Assembly: GCA_031216445.1 (NCBI GenBank)
Contig: CM062218.1
Span: 10,053,501-10,117,500 of the forward strand
Direction: 5' to 3'
Length of the DNA: 64,000 nt
From: Lateolabrax maculatus
Taxonomy: Eukaryota > Chordata > Actinopteri > Acropomatiformes > Lateolabracidae
The notes below the pieces were generated by a model that was given only the letters and a program-made list of their open reading frames with translations, ran no database searches and was not told the DNA's origin. Both the position numbers and the translations under genes were made by a program. Shown here piece by piece: positions 37,697-48,790 of the stretch (within the stretch, counting starts at the first letter, position 1; the number at the start of each line of letters is the position of its first letter).

Positions 37697-38464
37697 TTCA
37701 AGACAACCATCGGGGTTTGTCAGGACTGTTTCCTCTCCCAAGTTCAATTGAATGTCTTCCTGGAAAACATCATGCAGGAGACACTGCAAGGCTTCCATAC
37801 CTTCATATCCATCAGAGGAAGACCTATATGTAAAGTCTGTTATGCTGACGACATTGACCTAATGGGTGGCTGGAGAAGGTAGCTGGAGTGTATGAAACGA
37901 AAATAAGTGCAGAAAAAAAGCAAGGTTCTAGACAGCCACCGCTGACAAATACCAACCAACTTCAGGATGAATGGGCAAAGACTGGAAGAGGTGAATGATT
38001 TCAAATACCTAGGTGCTCTTGTGATTAAGACAGCAGCTCTACAAAAGATACCAAAGCAAAAATTGGCATTGCAACCTCAGCCATGACAAGACTTATCAGC
38101 ATCTGGAGAAGCAATTACCATCAGCTTCCCTGTGAAGATCAAGCTCTATAAGTCACTAGTAGTCCCCACTCTTGTTTATGGATGGGAGAGCTGGACAGTC
38201 ACTGCAAATATCAAATGCAGGATACTGGTATTTAAGTGCTAGAAAGTGCGAGTAAGACAGCTCATCACCACCCTTTCAGGAGAACAGGAACCACTACTCT
38301 TGATTGTTAAGTGCTGCAACCATACCTGGTATGGATACATCTCACGGCACACGTCCCTGTCAAACACCATCTCACAGAAGAAGAAGGCAAACAGAAAATC
38401 CTGGCTAGACAACTTCAAGGAATGGACCAGCTGCAGCTTCACAACCCCTTTTACAAAATATTAA
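37697..38464 (+). pseudogene. LINE reverse transcriptase 3' fragment (endonuclease-RT type)
   Basis: A single reading frame of about 256 codons, broken by five stops (the first at 37880), reads as the C-terminal half of a non-LTR retrotransposon polyprotein. In order: TTIGVCQDCFLSQVQLNVFL (like 'GVRQGCLLSPVLFNLFLE', RT domain); ISIRGRPICKVCYADDIDLM with the catalytic YADD at 37841-37852; MNGQRLEEVNDFKYLGALV; IKLYKSLVVPTLVYGWESWT (like 'LYKSLV.S.LLYGCETWT'); then GEQEPLLLIVK, TWYGYISRHTSLSNTI and RKSWLDNFKEWTS ('W.GHVTRHDSLSKTIL', 'RQRKSWMDNIKEWTS'). The endonuclease and N-terminal RT are missing, as expected of 5' truncation. The preserved frame suggests moderate age. The family differs from the L2-like relic at 10.6-11.4 kb; an RTE-related clade is my guess. 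Inactive. Confidence 0.88.
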
Positions 38465-38465
38465 A

Positions 38466-39660
38466 GTTTGAGTTGAATATTTTGTGTAATATTCCAGTTG
38501 CACTCCAACCTCAGCGTTTTCCTCTGCTCCTGCTGGCTACTCTCCTCCTTCTCAGTCCCTGCCCACGAAGAACTGAGCTACACTATGATAGTAATGAAAT
38601 GTAAATAACACTGTAGTAACAAGAAAATCTAAGTAATGTCAGAGATATAACCCTGCCAAGTTATTTTCTTCATTGCTTTTTTAGTTAACAACGTTACTTC
38701 CCCTTATTGATGCTATTTTACCCATGGGCAGCAGATGCTCTGGATTCTGGTGTATTTTTTAGTGTCATGCCTTGGCAATGCACATCTATGAATATGGGGG
38801 GCAGAGCTTCCCCAAGGAAGGGGGTATTTGATCGGCTGTACAGTTCAAATACAGTCTTTCTCCAGATTCGAAGAGTGCACCTTTAAATGGGCAAGTCTAT
38901 TAAAACACACCTCCTTCGAGCCACTTGTGAGCAAATCGTGCTATCAGATGTAGTTCACTGCTCGGTCCCATGTTTTTGCATGTAAGGTTCACATGCATGT
39001 CTTGTATGTGCTTACAAGTACTCTAAAGTGCTCTTACAAACCAGCAGAAAGGAAAGACAAGAGATTAGATGAAACATGGAGAAAATGTGCAGCAAAAATG
39101 TGGTAGGGCAGAAGTGAAATAACATAGTAAAGATGAAGGATTAGTTTGAAAAGTATGGAGAAAACAGAATAAAGAAGGAGAATGTGAAGGAAGCAGCAGC
39201 ACAGGTGAACGAATAAAGATGTCTCTACAGAAGCTACTGTAACTGTCTATCAGCTAATTAATTCTGAGATGTTATGAGCTTGAAAATTATATTTTCTGCT
39301 TAAAACTACTCGTAAAATGTGATTTGACTCCAGTATTTCATTTCTACAGCCCTGTTTTTACTGTGTTAGATTTTCTTGGGCGTCTTGCCTCTGTTCTCAA
39401 AAATCTTTAGAAATGTCTCCCCTCCCTCTCCTTCTCAATCAATCCATCCATTCATCCATCCTTCCAAAATCCCCTCAGCTTTTTAGATTTACCCTTAAAG
39501 GCTTATTAGCTCTCCCCCTGTGTGTGTACATGTTTAGCTGTCCGTCTCTCATGCACTCGATCCCGTCTCCTCCCTCCCCTCATCCCTCACTATCTCCCTC
39601 CCCATCCCCTGCCCCCCCCCCCAATAACAGCCTCTGGCCATGAAAAGTTTTACAGATGTG
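38466..39660. other. Gene-free DNA
   Basis: Unique sequence. A CT/CATC-rich patch lies at about 39413-39630, with a run of C near 39610. No gene. Confidence 0.45.
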
Positions 39661-39661
39661 A

Positions 39662-39744
39662 GTTGGCAGACCTTGTGTGGTTGTGTGTGTGCGTGTGTGT
39701 GCGCGCATGTGAGTGTGTGTGTGTGTGTGTGTTGGCAGACCTTG
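39662..39744. repeat. (TG)n microsatellite between 14-bp direct repeats
   Basis: The 14-mer GTTGGCAGACCTTG occurs at 39662-39675 and 39731-39744, bracketing an impure TG array (39680-39732) that includes GCGCGC. The period is 69 bases. This fits duplication of a (TG)n-containing block or slippage involving the flank. Confidence 0.9.
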
Positions 39745-39840
39745 AGACCTGTCAGTGTCTCACTGTGTCAAACGAGGACGCTGGCTTCCTGCCGACCCCT
39801 CATCTCCCCGCTCTCTCTCTGTAACACATTCTCTTTCAGG

Positions 39841-39842
<2 letters not shown>

Positions 39843-39888
<46 letters not shown>
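39843..39888. repeat. (CA)n microsatellite
   Basis: A pure CA array of about 46 bases, placed 110 bases after the TG array and complementary to it. Confidence 0.95.
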
Positions 39889-39891
<3 letters not shown>

Positions 39892-40170
39892 ATGCAAAGT
39901 AACAGACAGTTAAGATATCCCAGCGCAGTGGTCTAAACTGGGCACAGATCTGAGAGTTGCAAACTAGTCGCTAACTACCCTGCAGATACTGTTTTATCAG
40001 ACAGGCAGAGTTGGACTTAAAAAGCAATTTTGCTACCTGGCACTTGATTGGATGCACCACATGTCTGCCATATCTGACTGGCAGACATGCAAGTCTACCT
40101 TCAACAAGTTAACTTGTTGCCCATGCTTTGCATTTTATCCGTGAGCAATGCCTGAATGTGTACCACAAAC

Positions 40171-40510
40171 TAAAGGTGTCAGTATGCTTCAACCAAAGTG
40201 CTTGTCAGATGGCCCTTTTCAATCTTGGATTTAGGGTGGCGACATTTTTTTACACTTTCTAAAACCAACAATCCGACAAGCACACCCAGCTTAGGCAGCG
40301 ATTGGCAGGATATGCAGACTTGAGAATTATGGCAGGATTTGAACTTCTATCTAAAGCTCCTTTTTTATTCTTTACACAGCTTCTTCGGCTACTTTTTATG
40401 TGCAAATGAGTGCAACACCATTAATGCCTTCGAGGAGATACTGTCCAAAACTGCGCGCCATTATCATATGATTCATCACGTCTTATCCCTCTCGATGATT
40501 GCAGGCTTTT
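40171..40510. repeat. Dispersed repeat, copy A
   Basis: This shares ordered blocks with 61311-61620: TTCAACCAAAGTGCTTGTC (B: TTCAACAGAAGTGCTTGTC), TGGCAGGATTTGAACTT in both, then a T-rich block with ATTCTTTACACAGCTTCTTC (B: ATTCTTCACACAACTACTTC), then GTGCAACACCATTAATGCC (B: GTGCAACACTGAATGC). Two diverged copies 21 kb apart in the same orientation show it is an interspersed element. On the minus strand AGTTCAAATCC resembles a pol III B box, which would suit a tRNA-derived SINE, but no clear A box was found. Confidence 0.75.
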
Positions 40511-43500
40511 TACCCTGGCTTTGAGTGTGGCAGCTATAAACACTTGTGCCTCCAGACGTGTTCGGACGACATGTCTTACAAACTTGTTTATCTCAAGCAT
40601 ACTCGGCCAATTTTCTTGCATTTGAATTCATTTATTCACTCACTTACTCACTGACAGTCTGCCCCTTAGAGTGTGTTATTAGGCATGGCAATGTTCATAG
40701 AAACGCCTCCTCTTAACTTTACTGCTTTTCCATGAAAACTAAATTGAACTAAATTAAAGATAGTAAAAAAAAATAGACAAAAAAACTCTCTAGTTCTAAT
40801 TTTTCAGTATCATGTTTTAGTGATCAGACAAAACATGATTTTTTTCATTCTATCTACATTGTACAGAAACAAAACAGTGAGCGGATCTTAGATGAAATAC
40901 TGAGAGCCTAAACTATCAGTCACCCCAGTCTGCTGCTCAACTCCTGCATAGTGTTGAGCACACATAGAGCCGCCTCTCACTAACTTTTTGTCTTTTTCAG
41001 TGTCTTTAAGTTTTAATCTGCTTTACTGACTTAACAGGACTGAACTTATCTTGAAAAATAATGTGTACAACAAAAACATTACCAACACTGCAATTAAAAT
41101 AAAGGTCAGATTAAATCAGTTCAGTGGTTTTCACTGAGTTGATTTTGGAAAAATAATAAGGATGGACCAGGTGTTTCTCACAAACGTGCCAAGCTTTGCT
41201 CTATGCCAGGTGAGAGCAGACTCAGATGGCACCGAAAATATGCTAGCACAGCTGTTCTACTAAAGTTTTTATTAACTTTAATAAGGTGCCCAGGCCTTAC
41301 TGGCATATAAAAACATATTTCAGATATTATTAACCTTTCGCTTTTTTATGTGATTCCAAAATCATCTTTTATGTGTTTATGACTATGTGTGTAACTGTGT
41401 ACCTGCCAGATTTGTACATATGTTGTTGTTTTGTTATCGTCACATTTGAATTTTAGAGACTACACATGATTCATCTTTATTTTGGACTAAATTATTGAAG
41501 ATTATTGCAGTTACTTACTCTAATTCATATGATCACATTGAACAGATAAAACTGATTTACCTCTTCAGAAGTAATATTTCCTAATGTTAATTGCTGTATG
41601 TTGTTGAGACGGCATGGCCTGTGTTCTAATTTCTGTACAGGCTTTATTCAGGTATGGCCGAACTACACTGCCACACAAACATCACCATGATGACAGGTCT
41701 TAAGTGGAGAAAATTGAGGAAATCTACGGTACCTCAATAAGAGGGGTTCAGTTACACTTTGAGAAAATGGGTATAATTTACATTAACCTTCCCTGGTCCT
41801 CCTCTAAATACATGTTAAATTTGTTACATACTGCAGAATGTAATTTATTCTTGACAAACTCCTTCTCACACACACTTACTTTAACATCATGTGACATCTG
41901 GACAGTGATGTGACCTTCCAATATGAAACAGACAGTTGCCACAGGGAAAATGAATTTATAGTCACCATGCCCCTTTTATATCTGTTTCTCTCTCTCCAGT
42001 TTCATGCCCTCTTTCTTTCTACTTTGTTCTCTTGTCTTTCTCCCTTGTCTTTCTCTTATACATCTCCCTGTCTCTCTTCGACCTTTTTCTTTGTGTGCCT
42101 GTCATTTTATCTCGGCCTGTCTCTGTTTCTCTCGATCGGGCTGCAAGGAGAGCAGATGGCACTGATCCATAACTTAGTTAAGTGACTGACTTTAATGAGA
42201 AAGGACATACACACATAAAGAGAGAGACAGCAAGAAAGATGGAGATTAACAGAGGAAACCAGATGAAAGCAAAAAGATTCCCTTCATGTGAAACACAGCT
42301 CAGGCAGGACACACTTGAGTTTCAAAGTTTAAAACCGTTAAGGACAACAAATGGTGATAAAAAAAAAAATATCTGGCATTGGTCTTAACTGTGCCCTACA
42401 CAAACCAAGCAGCATATTTAACGCTTGGCAAGAAGCTGCAGTGTATATATAACTCTTACACTGCCAAGAACATCAGGCATAAGAAGCTAATATGGCTTAG
42501 GCAGCATTCCACTCAGGGACAGAAGCAATGAGATACAACAAGGGTAGATGGTTAATGAGATTAGTCAGCTAATGTTTAGAGGTAACCATCTGCATTGCAA
42601 GCCAGTGCACATTATTCAGTATACAAGGTATTTAGAGCTTATAAAGAGAATACATTTAGAGCTTACATTTACTCACAGTCATCCCCTAAAACCAAAAGTT
42701 CCCAATCCTTTTCAGGGCTTGTGACCTCTGAAATAACGCCATGTCTACAAGCACATTAGTTACACATCCCAGTTAAGATCCAGTTCATGCATTTTTACGC
42801 ATAAATATTATATGCGAGATGCAGAAACTTGGATAGAACATAATCCTAGTTTTGAAACACCTGAAGATGACTGGCCCTTCCAAGAAGAATGACAGCAACA
42901 GTTGTGTTCAGGGGCCCTGCCTAAACAATATATTTTTAAGTTTAACTGACTAAGCCTTCTAGTGGGAGTAGGTAAATATGACGTGAGCAAAAGAGGAAGT
43001 CAGGTGACATTTTGTAGAGCGGCAGGGAGGAGGTCTGGGTGGATGCATGGGTCAACGATGATAACGATCATATTTATATATACATATTTATATTTATATC
43101 TTGATATGCCAGCAGTATTAATAACAAAGAAATTGTGATATTATGGTATTTTTCACCTAATCCAGATATTTGATGAATTTCTGATTTCTGTGTGGGTTCA
43201 TCTTTGACCAGAGTCAAGTACAAGGAAAACACAAAATATGATAATACATACCGTAACGAGGATCTACATGCTGCAGTTAATGTGAAAATCTGAAAGCAGT
43301 AATTCAGAGCATAAACTTGATATCACCCATTGCTCTCCTGTTAAGTGAGTGATGAGACGGGCCTGCCAAATCTAGCAGAGCATGGTAAATACAGTGAAAT
43401 ACAGTCAATACAGTCAAAGAAATGCTTGACAGATGCATGTAATCAGAAACTTGGATAATAAGAGACTGCAGGGATATGAATTACCAGGGTATTCTATATT

Positions 43501-45465
43501 CCATGGAAGCATCATATGTCATATATTTAAAACTGCCATAGTTTCCTAATAGAAATGTCAGTCACTTTTTATTGAAATTAAAAGTTTCCTGCTTTCCTCA
43601 ACTTTTTGCCACAAGGGGACATTAGATTTGTATTGTTCATACCAGTTCTAGCCAGTGTGGAATTGCGCAAAGCCTCTGAAATTTCCTGATTGTGTAGCAG
43701 CTTTACATGCTGCAGTCTGTCTCCCCTTGCTTGATACCACGGGTTAGTTTTGTCTTTCCTGTTCTGCTGCAGGGATTCACAATGCAGTGTCCCATGGGGA
43801 ATAAACAGGCAGGGGCTAAAACACTTTCATGGGGTGTCTTTTGGACAATAGGCTGGCTGTGTGTTCTTTGGATATGGTGTAGTGAATGTACAATAACTGT
43901 TACGGACACAAGCTGTTTCATTGGGATTTGGTCAAACTCCAGTCCCCATTATCTGATCATAGACAGGTCAATACTTTCATCAAGAAAATAGACAATAACT
44001 CGGCCTAAGGGGTGCAACCCTGCCTTCAAGGGGGCCTTCATAGTGCTTTCAAATGGACATTTTTTTCATTTAATGTTCCACTTATATGAGGTGGCATATT
44101 GCACAGTTTTTCCTGCCAGATAATAATGAAGGCATCAGGTTGCTGTAGGAAACTGTTGCAGCCCTATTTTTCAGAAAAGCCAGCATCTAATGAAGACCAA
44201 GGTCAATGTTGTTATGACTGTAGAATACAAGATTGAATAGCAGCATGTAGTCGTAGGTTCTTTGCTGTTTCATATACACAGGCTGACAAGCATTTACAGC
44301 AGAACAAGCATCAGCTCTAAATAGTGTGCACTAAAACATCTGAGACACATTAGTCAGTATGTGAGGGTTTCTGAGCTCTGAAACCTTCAGGTTTTAGGTA
44401 ATGTGTAAGCAACAAAAAGGGTTTTCAAATGATGAATTAGGATGATTATTGAAAAAAAGGCCAATAAGTATCTATTATGTTAGACGTAGTTAAAAGATGT
44501 TTCGAAGGCCAGTTTAAAGGGACAAAAGAAAAATCTAAGGGTTAAAAATGAAGAAAATAATGAACCTGAAACATGTCAATAACTAAAATATTATAATATG
44601 ACAGGCCTTTGAACAGATAGTACATGCACCAATACACAAACACACACACAAAAGAAAGCTATACAGAGACATATACAAAATGCATTACCCCTCAGGTCCC
44701 AAGTGTGGTAATTGGAGTAAATTAGATGCAGACAATAGAGGACTATGTTTCTCAGGAAAAGAACAAAAATCCCTGACCAGACTGAAAACATAATCTCTTT
44801 ATCTCATTATTTCCTCTCCTTTTGTTTTTATTATACATTTTCTCTTGTCAATCTGTTTTCATCTTAGTCTGTCTCACTTTTTTCTCTTTTTTCCTTTTCA
44901 CTCATTTTTCTTCTCCTCCTATTCCCCTTTCATCTCCCTCACACTTATTTCCCCCTGCTCAGCAACCCTTTTACTCCTCTCTCGTAACAATTGGTGGCTG
45001 AGCTTGAAAAAAGTACTGTGTGTATATCTGAATCTCTTAGCTGTATATTGAGAACCAACAGTTGGTATAACCCTCTCTGTCTCCCACCTAAACACAGACT
45101 TAAAGGAGGTTGTTAAAGGGGTGGAATGTGTTATGCTACTTCATCATCAGCTTTCTGAAATACAGTAATAAATAAAAGATTTGCTGGCTTTAGAGAGGAA
45201 TATCTTCAAGATTGAACATGAGACAGGGATCAAGATGTAATGGCATGTTAGAGGGCATGTCAAAGAAAGAGAAAGATAAAAAGTCTAAAGGACTGTTTTG
45301 CAAAACACTGAAAGGTCTGTGGAGAAAAATGAACTCAGTTTGTTGAAACATAGCGTTTATCAGAGTTATTACACGGAGCCACTTGACTATTCTACCACTG
45401 GTATAATCAGAGTCAGCATAATAATTACTAATAAACAGTTTCTCTTGGTGATAAATCAAGAGTTT
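40511..45465. other. Gene-free AT-rich DNA
   Basis: About 5 kb of unique sequence with small CT-rich patches (about 41985-42130, 44800-44990) and an A-run near 42359. No frame above 94 codons, no RNA gene and no recognised transposon. Confidence 0.5.
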
Positions 45466-45467
45466 CT

Positions 45468-46060
45468 GTAACGCCCGGATTAGCTTTGGGGAATCATTAA
45501 CAAGAACTCAGAGGGAAATGATAAAAAGGAATAGGTACATAAAGTGATTGGAAGTAAACTTACTGAAAACAAATGGCAAAGTCTTTACCCACAAAGACTG
45601 AGACAACAATGACACAATAAGACGCAAACTAAAGGGGAGAAGTTGCTTTGGACAGTGTAGGAGAAGCAGTGTCGTTTCTTGTGTTGACCGCTGGAGATCT
45701 GGAGCATCCTCTCAGACTGCATCTTCACACACACTTGGCTGTGTGCAGGATTCAGAGTTTGCTTGGTACTGACTTTTCAGAACCCAAACTGGAGCAGGCT
45801 TCTTTCAGAAGTTCTTGGTTTCCAAATTAGCTGGATTGCAGCTCGGCTGCAGCAGAGTTCTGGGCAGGGCGGCCTCTGACCGGTAGGCCAGGGGGCAGAG
45901 TTGGAGAAAACCAGGAAGAGGAAAAACCAGCAAAGAGCGTGATCTTTGGCTATTCTTTGTTTTATAGGCCTGACACTCCTCTGTCTCATTCTGCACCTTT
46001 TCCTGTAGATTAATTGTAGATTTAATCAAGTTTATTAAAAGTTTAATTATCCCATGTTTA
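45468..46060. other. Unassigned stretch, possibly an old repeat
   Basis: It is less AT-rich than its surroundings at 45640-45930, with a GGCCAGGGGGCAGAGTTGG-type patch. It opens with TGTAACGCCCGGATT, which is LTR-like in style. No second end or target duplication was found, so I only note it. Confidence 0.2.
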
Positions 46061-46240
46061 AAAGCGAAGCATTTTTTCAATTCCTGAACAACAGATAAAC
46101 AGAATAATAATAATTATAATCCACTTTTAGTAAGTTTTTGGTAATTAAGAGATAAACAGTGCTAATCCAGGTTTACATGTCATATCTGACATCATGTATA
46201 CATCTGTTATATAAAGACAGTATGTATGAATATCTATTTA

Positions 46241-46320
46241 TTTCTTTCTTTCTCTCTCTGTCTCTCTCTCTCTTTCTCACTCACTCACACTCTCTCTCCA
46301 TCCCTCTCACTCTCTCTCTG
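46241..46320 (+). repeat. (CT)n-rich microsatellite
   Basis: TTTC and TCTC runs with CACTCACTCACAC interruptions over about 80 bases. Confidence 0.9.
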
Positions 46321-48605
46321 ACAGATCATGAAAATCTTTAATTTTTTGACAATGCTCGGGTGATGCATTCAGGCCTTTAAAGTGGAGGGTGTGGGGTGGG
46401 TTATGCATACATAATATTTCTGAACATCCTACCAGCTGGCAACAGCTAATGCCGCTGCTGATTTTACTGTGGGAGGTGGTATTGTAGGGTTTTGGCAAAC
46501 TCAGCACCTGATGGGCTCTTTGGTATAGCTTTGTAAAATGAGCCAATGACTGAAGGTCCTCCACTGGATTGACAGCGTGTCATGGAGAGGGGTTGAGGTC
46601 ATTTCCTATTATAACAAAGAGTTTTGCTAACATCCTTTCCTCCAACACTGCCAGTAAGCCCTGGCTCAGTCCACTGTCAGAGCTACAGTACCCTTTCTCA
46701 GACTCCATGTGTCCCCTGAGTTGACGTTGCCAGCCCTGCAGCGTACAATAGCACAAAAAGGACACTGGCTGCAGCAGCCTGATAGAACATGCATAACAAG
46801 TGTATTGTACAAGTTGAGACACGGGAGCCCCGTTAAGAAGATGAGTCTGTTCGCTGGTATAATCCTTTTTTCTGTCCAGCTGCAACTCACTTTCACTTAT
46901 TCTTTACCTTTAAAGTTTGTAATGTTAATCAAGTTTGCACAAAAACTTTAAGATAAGTATACACAGTCTCCAATGAAATTGCTCTCAGCTTGGAGAAGCT
47001 TATTCCAAGGATGTCAACAATGAGACTGATAAAATCCTGAAATTAAATTTTAAATCACTTCCTTTTCATAAAATCATAGTATATCTGCTTCATTTCAAAC
47101 ACTAATATTGATCTACTCTGCTTGTGTGCCGAACAGGGAAAATGAAGATAAGAAGCAAATGAAACTTGTTGGACGACCTTGATGTCCTTGTTGAGTCCCA
47201 GAGGAACGTAAAAAAATAAAAATTACAAATCTTTGTGTGTGCTTTTATTTTTTCCTTTGGTTTAGCAATTTTACATTAGGATTGGGTTTATAACATAAAT
47301 CTGCATATCTGCCAGGGATGGCAGACCCTGCCACAACCTCTGTAAACTGTATCATGTAGGGGAGTGTTTGGGCAGTAGACCTAAATTATTTTACCTCACA
47401 GATGTATTCACATTAATACATGTTGCACAATTAATTCACACTTATTCATGTTTTAAAGGTTTACTGCCTTTAAGGCCTCAAAACCCTGTATCAGTAGATA
47501 ATGAGCTCATTCCCATCCTGTCAACAAACATCTAATAAAAAGCAAATCCATAGTGTAACATGTATGGGAAAAGAAGAGGTATCGACAAGAGTATTGAATG
47601 AAGTAGCAGTTGCCATGAGCAGGCATAGCAACATCTCTGATAATGGGAAAAATAATTTCGGCTAGAGGCGTTATGCTCTACACTGGTAGAGCATAAAAAA
47701 AATATTGTTGTTACATGAATAAATGATGGATCCATGGTTAGGAATTACCTTGACATTTTTCTTCAGTGGTTTGCTTGAGGTTATGCCACCAAAATTGATG
47801 GGTTTGAGAAATAATCTTAATAATGTATTAGAGCGGCACTTGATTTATGTTTATATGCCATAATTAAACACCATCAATCAAGGAAATAATGAAGCATAGA
47901 CTTTAAGAATTCAGACCATTTTTATTTATTTTTTATTCATTGTATTGCAATGGATGAAGAGTAATGTGTTATTAAGCTAAATGGAACTCTTTTCATCTCA
48001 GCAGCACAGTAAATAAAAATCAGCTCCAGATTGAAAGGATTGATGACTGGATGGATTGATAAATATTGGCTGGCCAGCAGTTAGAAGGAAGGGAGAACAA
48101 GCATTTGAAGCGTGGATAAATGAATGGATGGGGCGAGGAAGTGAGGTGATGAGCGTAAAGAAAGGGTTGCATGAGTAAAGCGGGGTGAGGGACACCATCA
48201 GAAATGTGGGAAGGCAGAGATGAAGGGAGAGGACTATGAGACCACATCAATTGAAAAGAAGTTTGAGTCAAAAAGACAGAGAAATATTTCCTATTCCCTT
48301 TGCTTGATCTCCGTCTCTTGTTGGTTTGTTGAAAGTTGAACTATGACCTCTTCAGTAGTTGAAATGATGTATAAACTCTTGCTTTTAATATTCAGTGCAC
48401 TAGAAGCAGTCATTATTACAATTCCCTGCAGTGTTTGCCTTTAATCCAGGCAAATAGAAATCACCTAGTTACATGTTGCGTCTCTGCTTCTGTATTTAAT
48501 TTGAGTTGGAAAACCTATATGTTTTGTTTCATTTTACCCATAAGAGTTAGGGTTATGATTAGGGTTCATTTTTATTTTAAGTTTGAGAATGTGCCAATTA
48601 TATTT
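46321..48605. other. Gene-free DNA; one long minus-strand frame with a single stop
   Basis: On the minus strand, 46885 down to 46307 is one frame interrupted by a single TGA (46580-46582). It gives about 190 codons of mixed composition, without a recognised family. The region near 47760-47960 is AT-rich with TAAT words (AATAATCTTAATAATG, TAATTAAACACC). Neither is called as a gene or element. Confidence 0.35.
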
Positions 48606-48608
48606 GTG

Positions 48609-48790
48609 TATAATGGTGCAACGCAATACAAAAATCACGGTATATACCTCGTTTTTTACGTCACAGTTGGGAACATTTTTGGTTCAGTGGAGACTAAAGA
48701 AAAACACAAACCATAAAATAACCTTTTTTTTTATTAAACAGTGGTTTTCTGAACAAACTATCGATCTTTATTTTTGAAATAAAAAAAGTC
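48609..48790. mobile_element. Decayed hAT left end
   Basis: TAATGGTGCAACGCAATAC, AAAAATCACGGTATATACCTC, TTTACGTCACAGTTGG and ACATTTTTGGTTCAGTG follow the 5' terminus of fish hAT elements ('ggggtgtaacgcaatac..aaatcacggttcggtacgtacctc..aagtcacggttcgg..acattttcggtacagt'). No right end or target duplication was identified, so this is a partial, old copy. Confidence 0.5.

Noticed and set aside
40333..40350. GGATTTGAACTT resembling a reversed tRNA T-loop
   Set aside because: No cloverleaf can be built around it; it belongs to the dispersed repeat. No tRNA gene was recognised anywhere in the window.
48546..48566. GTTAGGGTTATGATTAGGGTT, telomere-like
   Set aside because: Only two or three imperfect TTAGGG units; not an interstitial telomere array.
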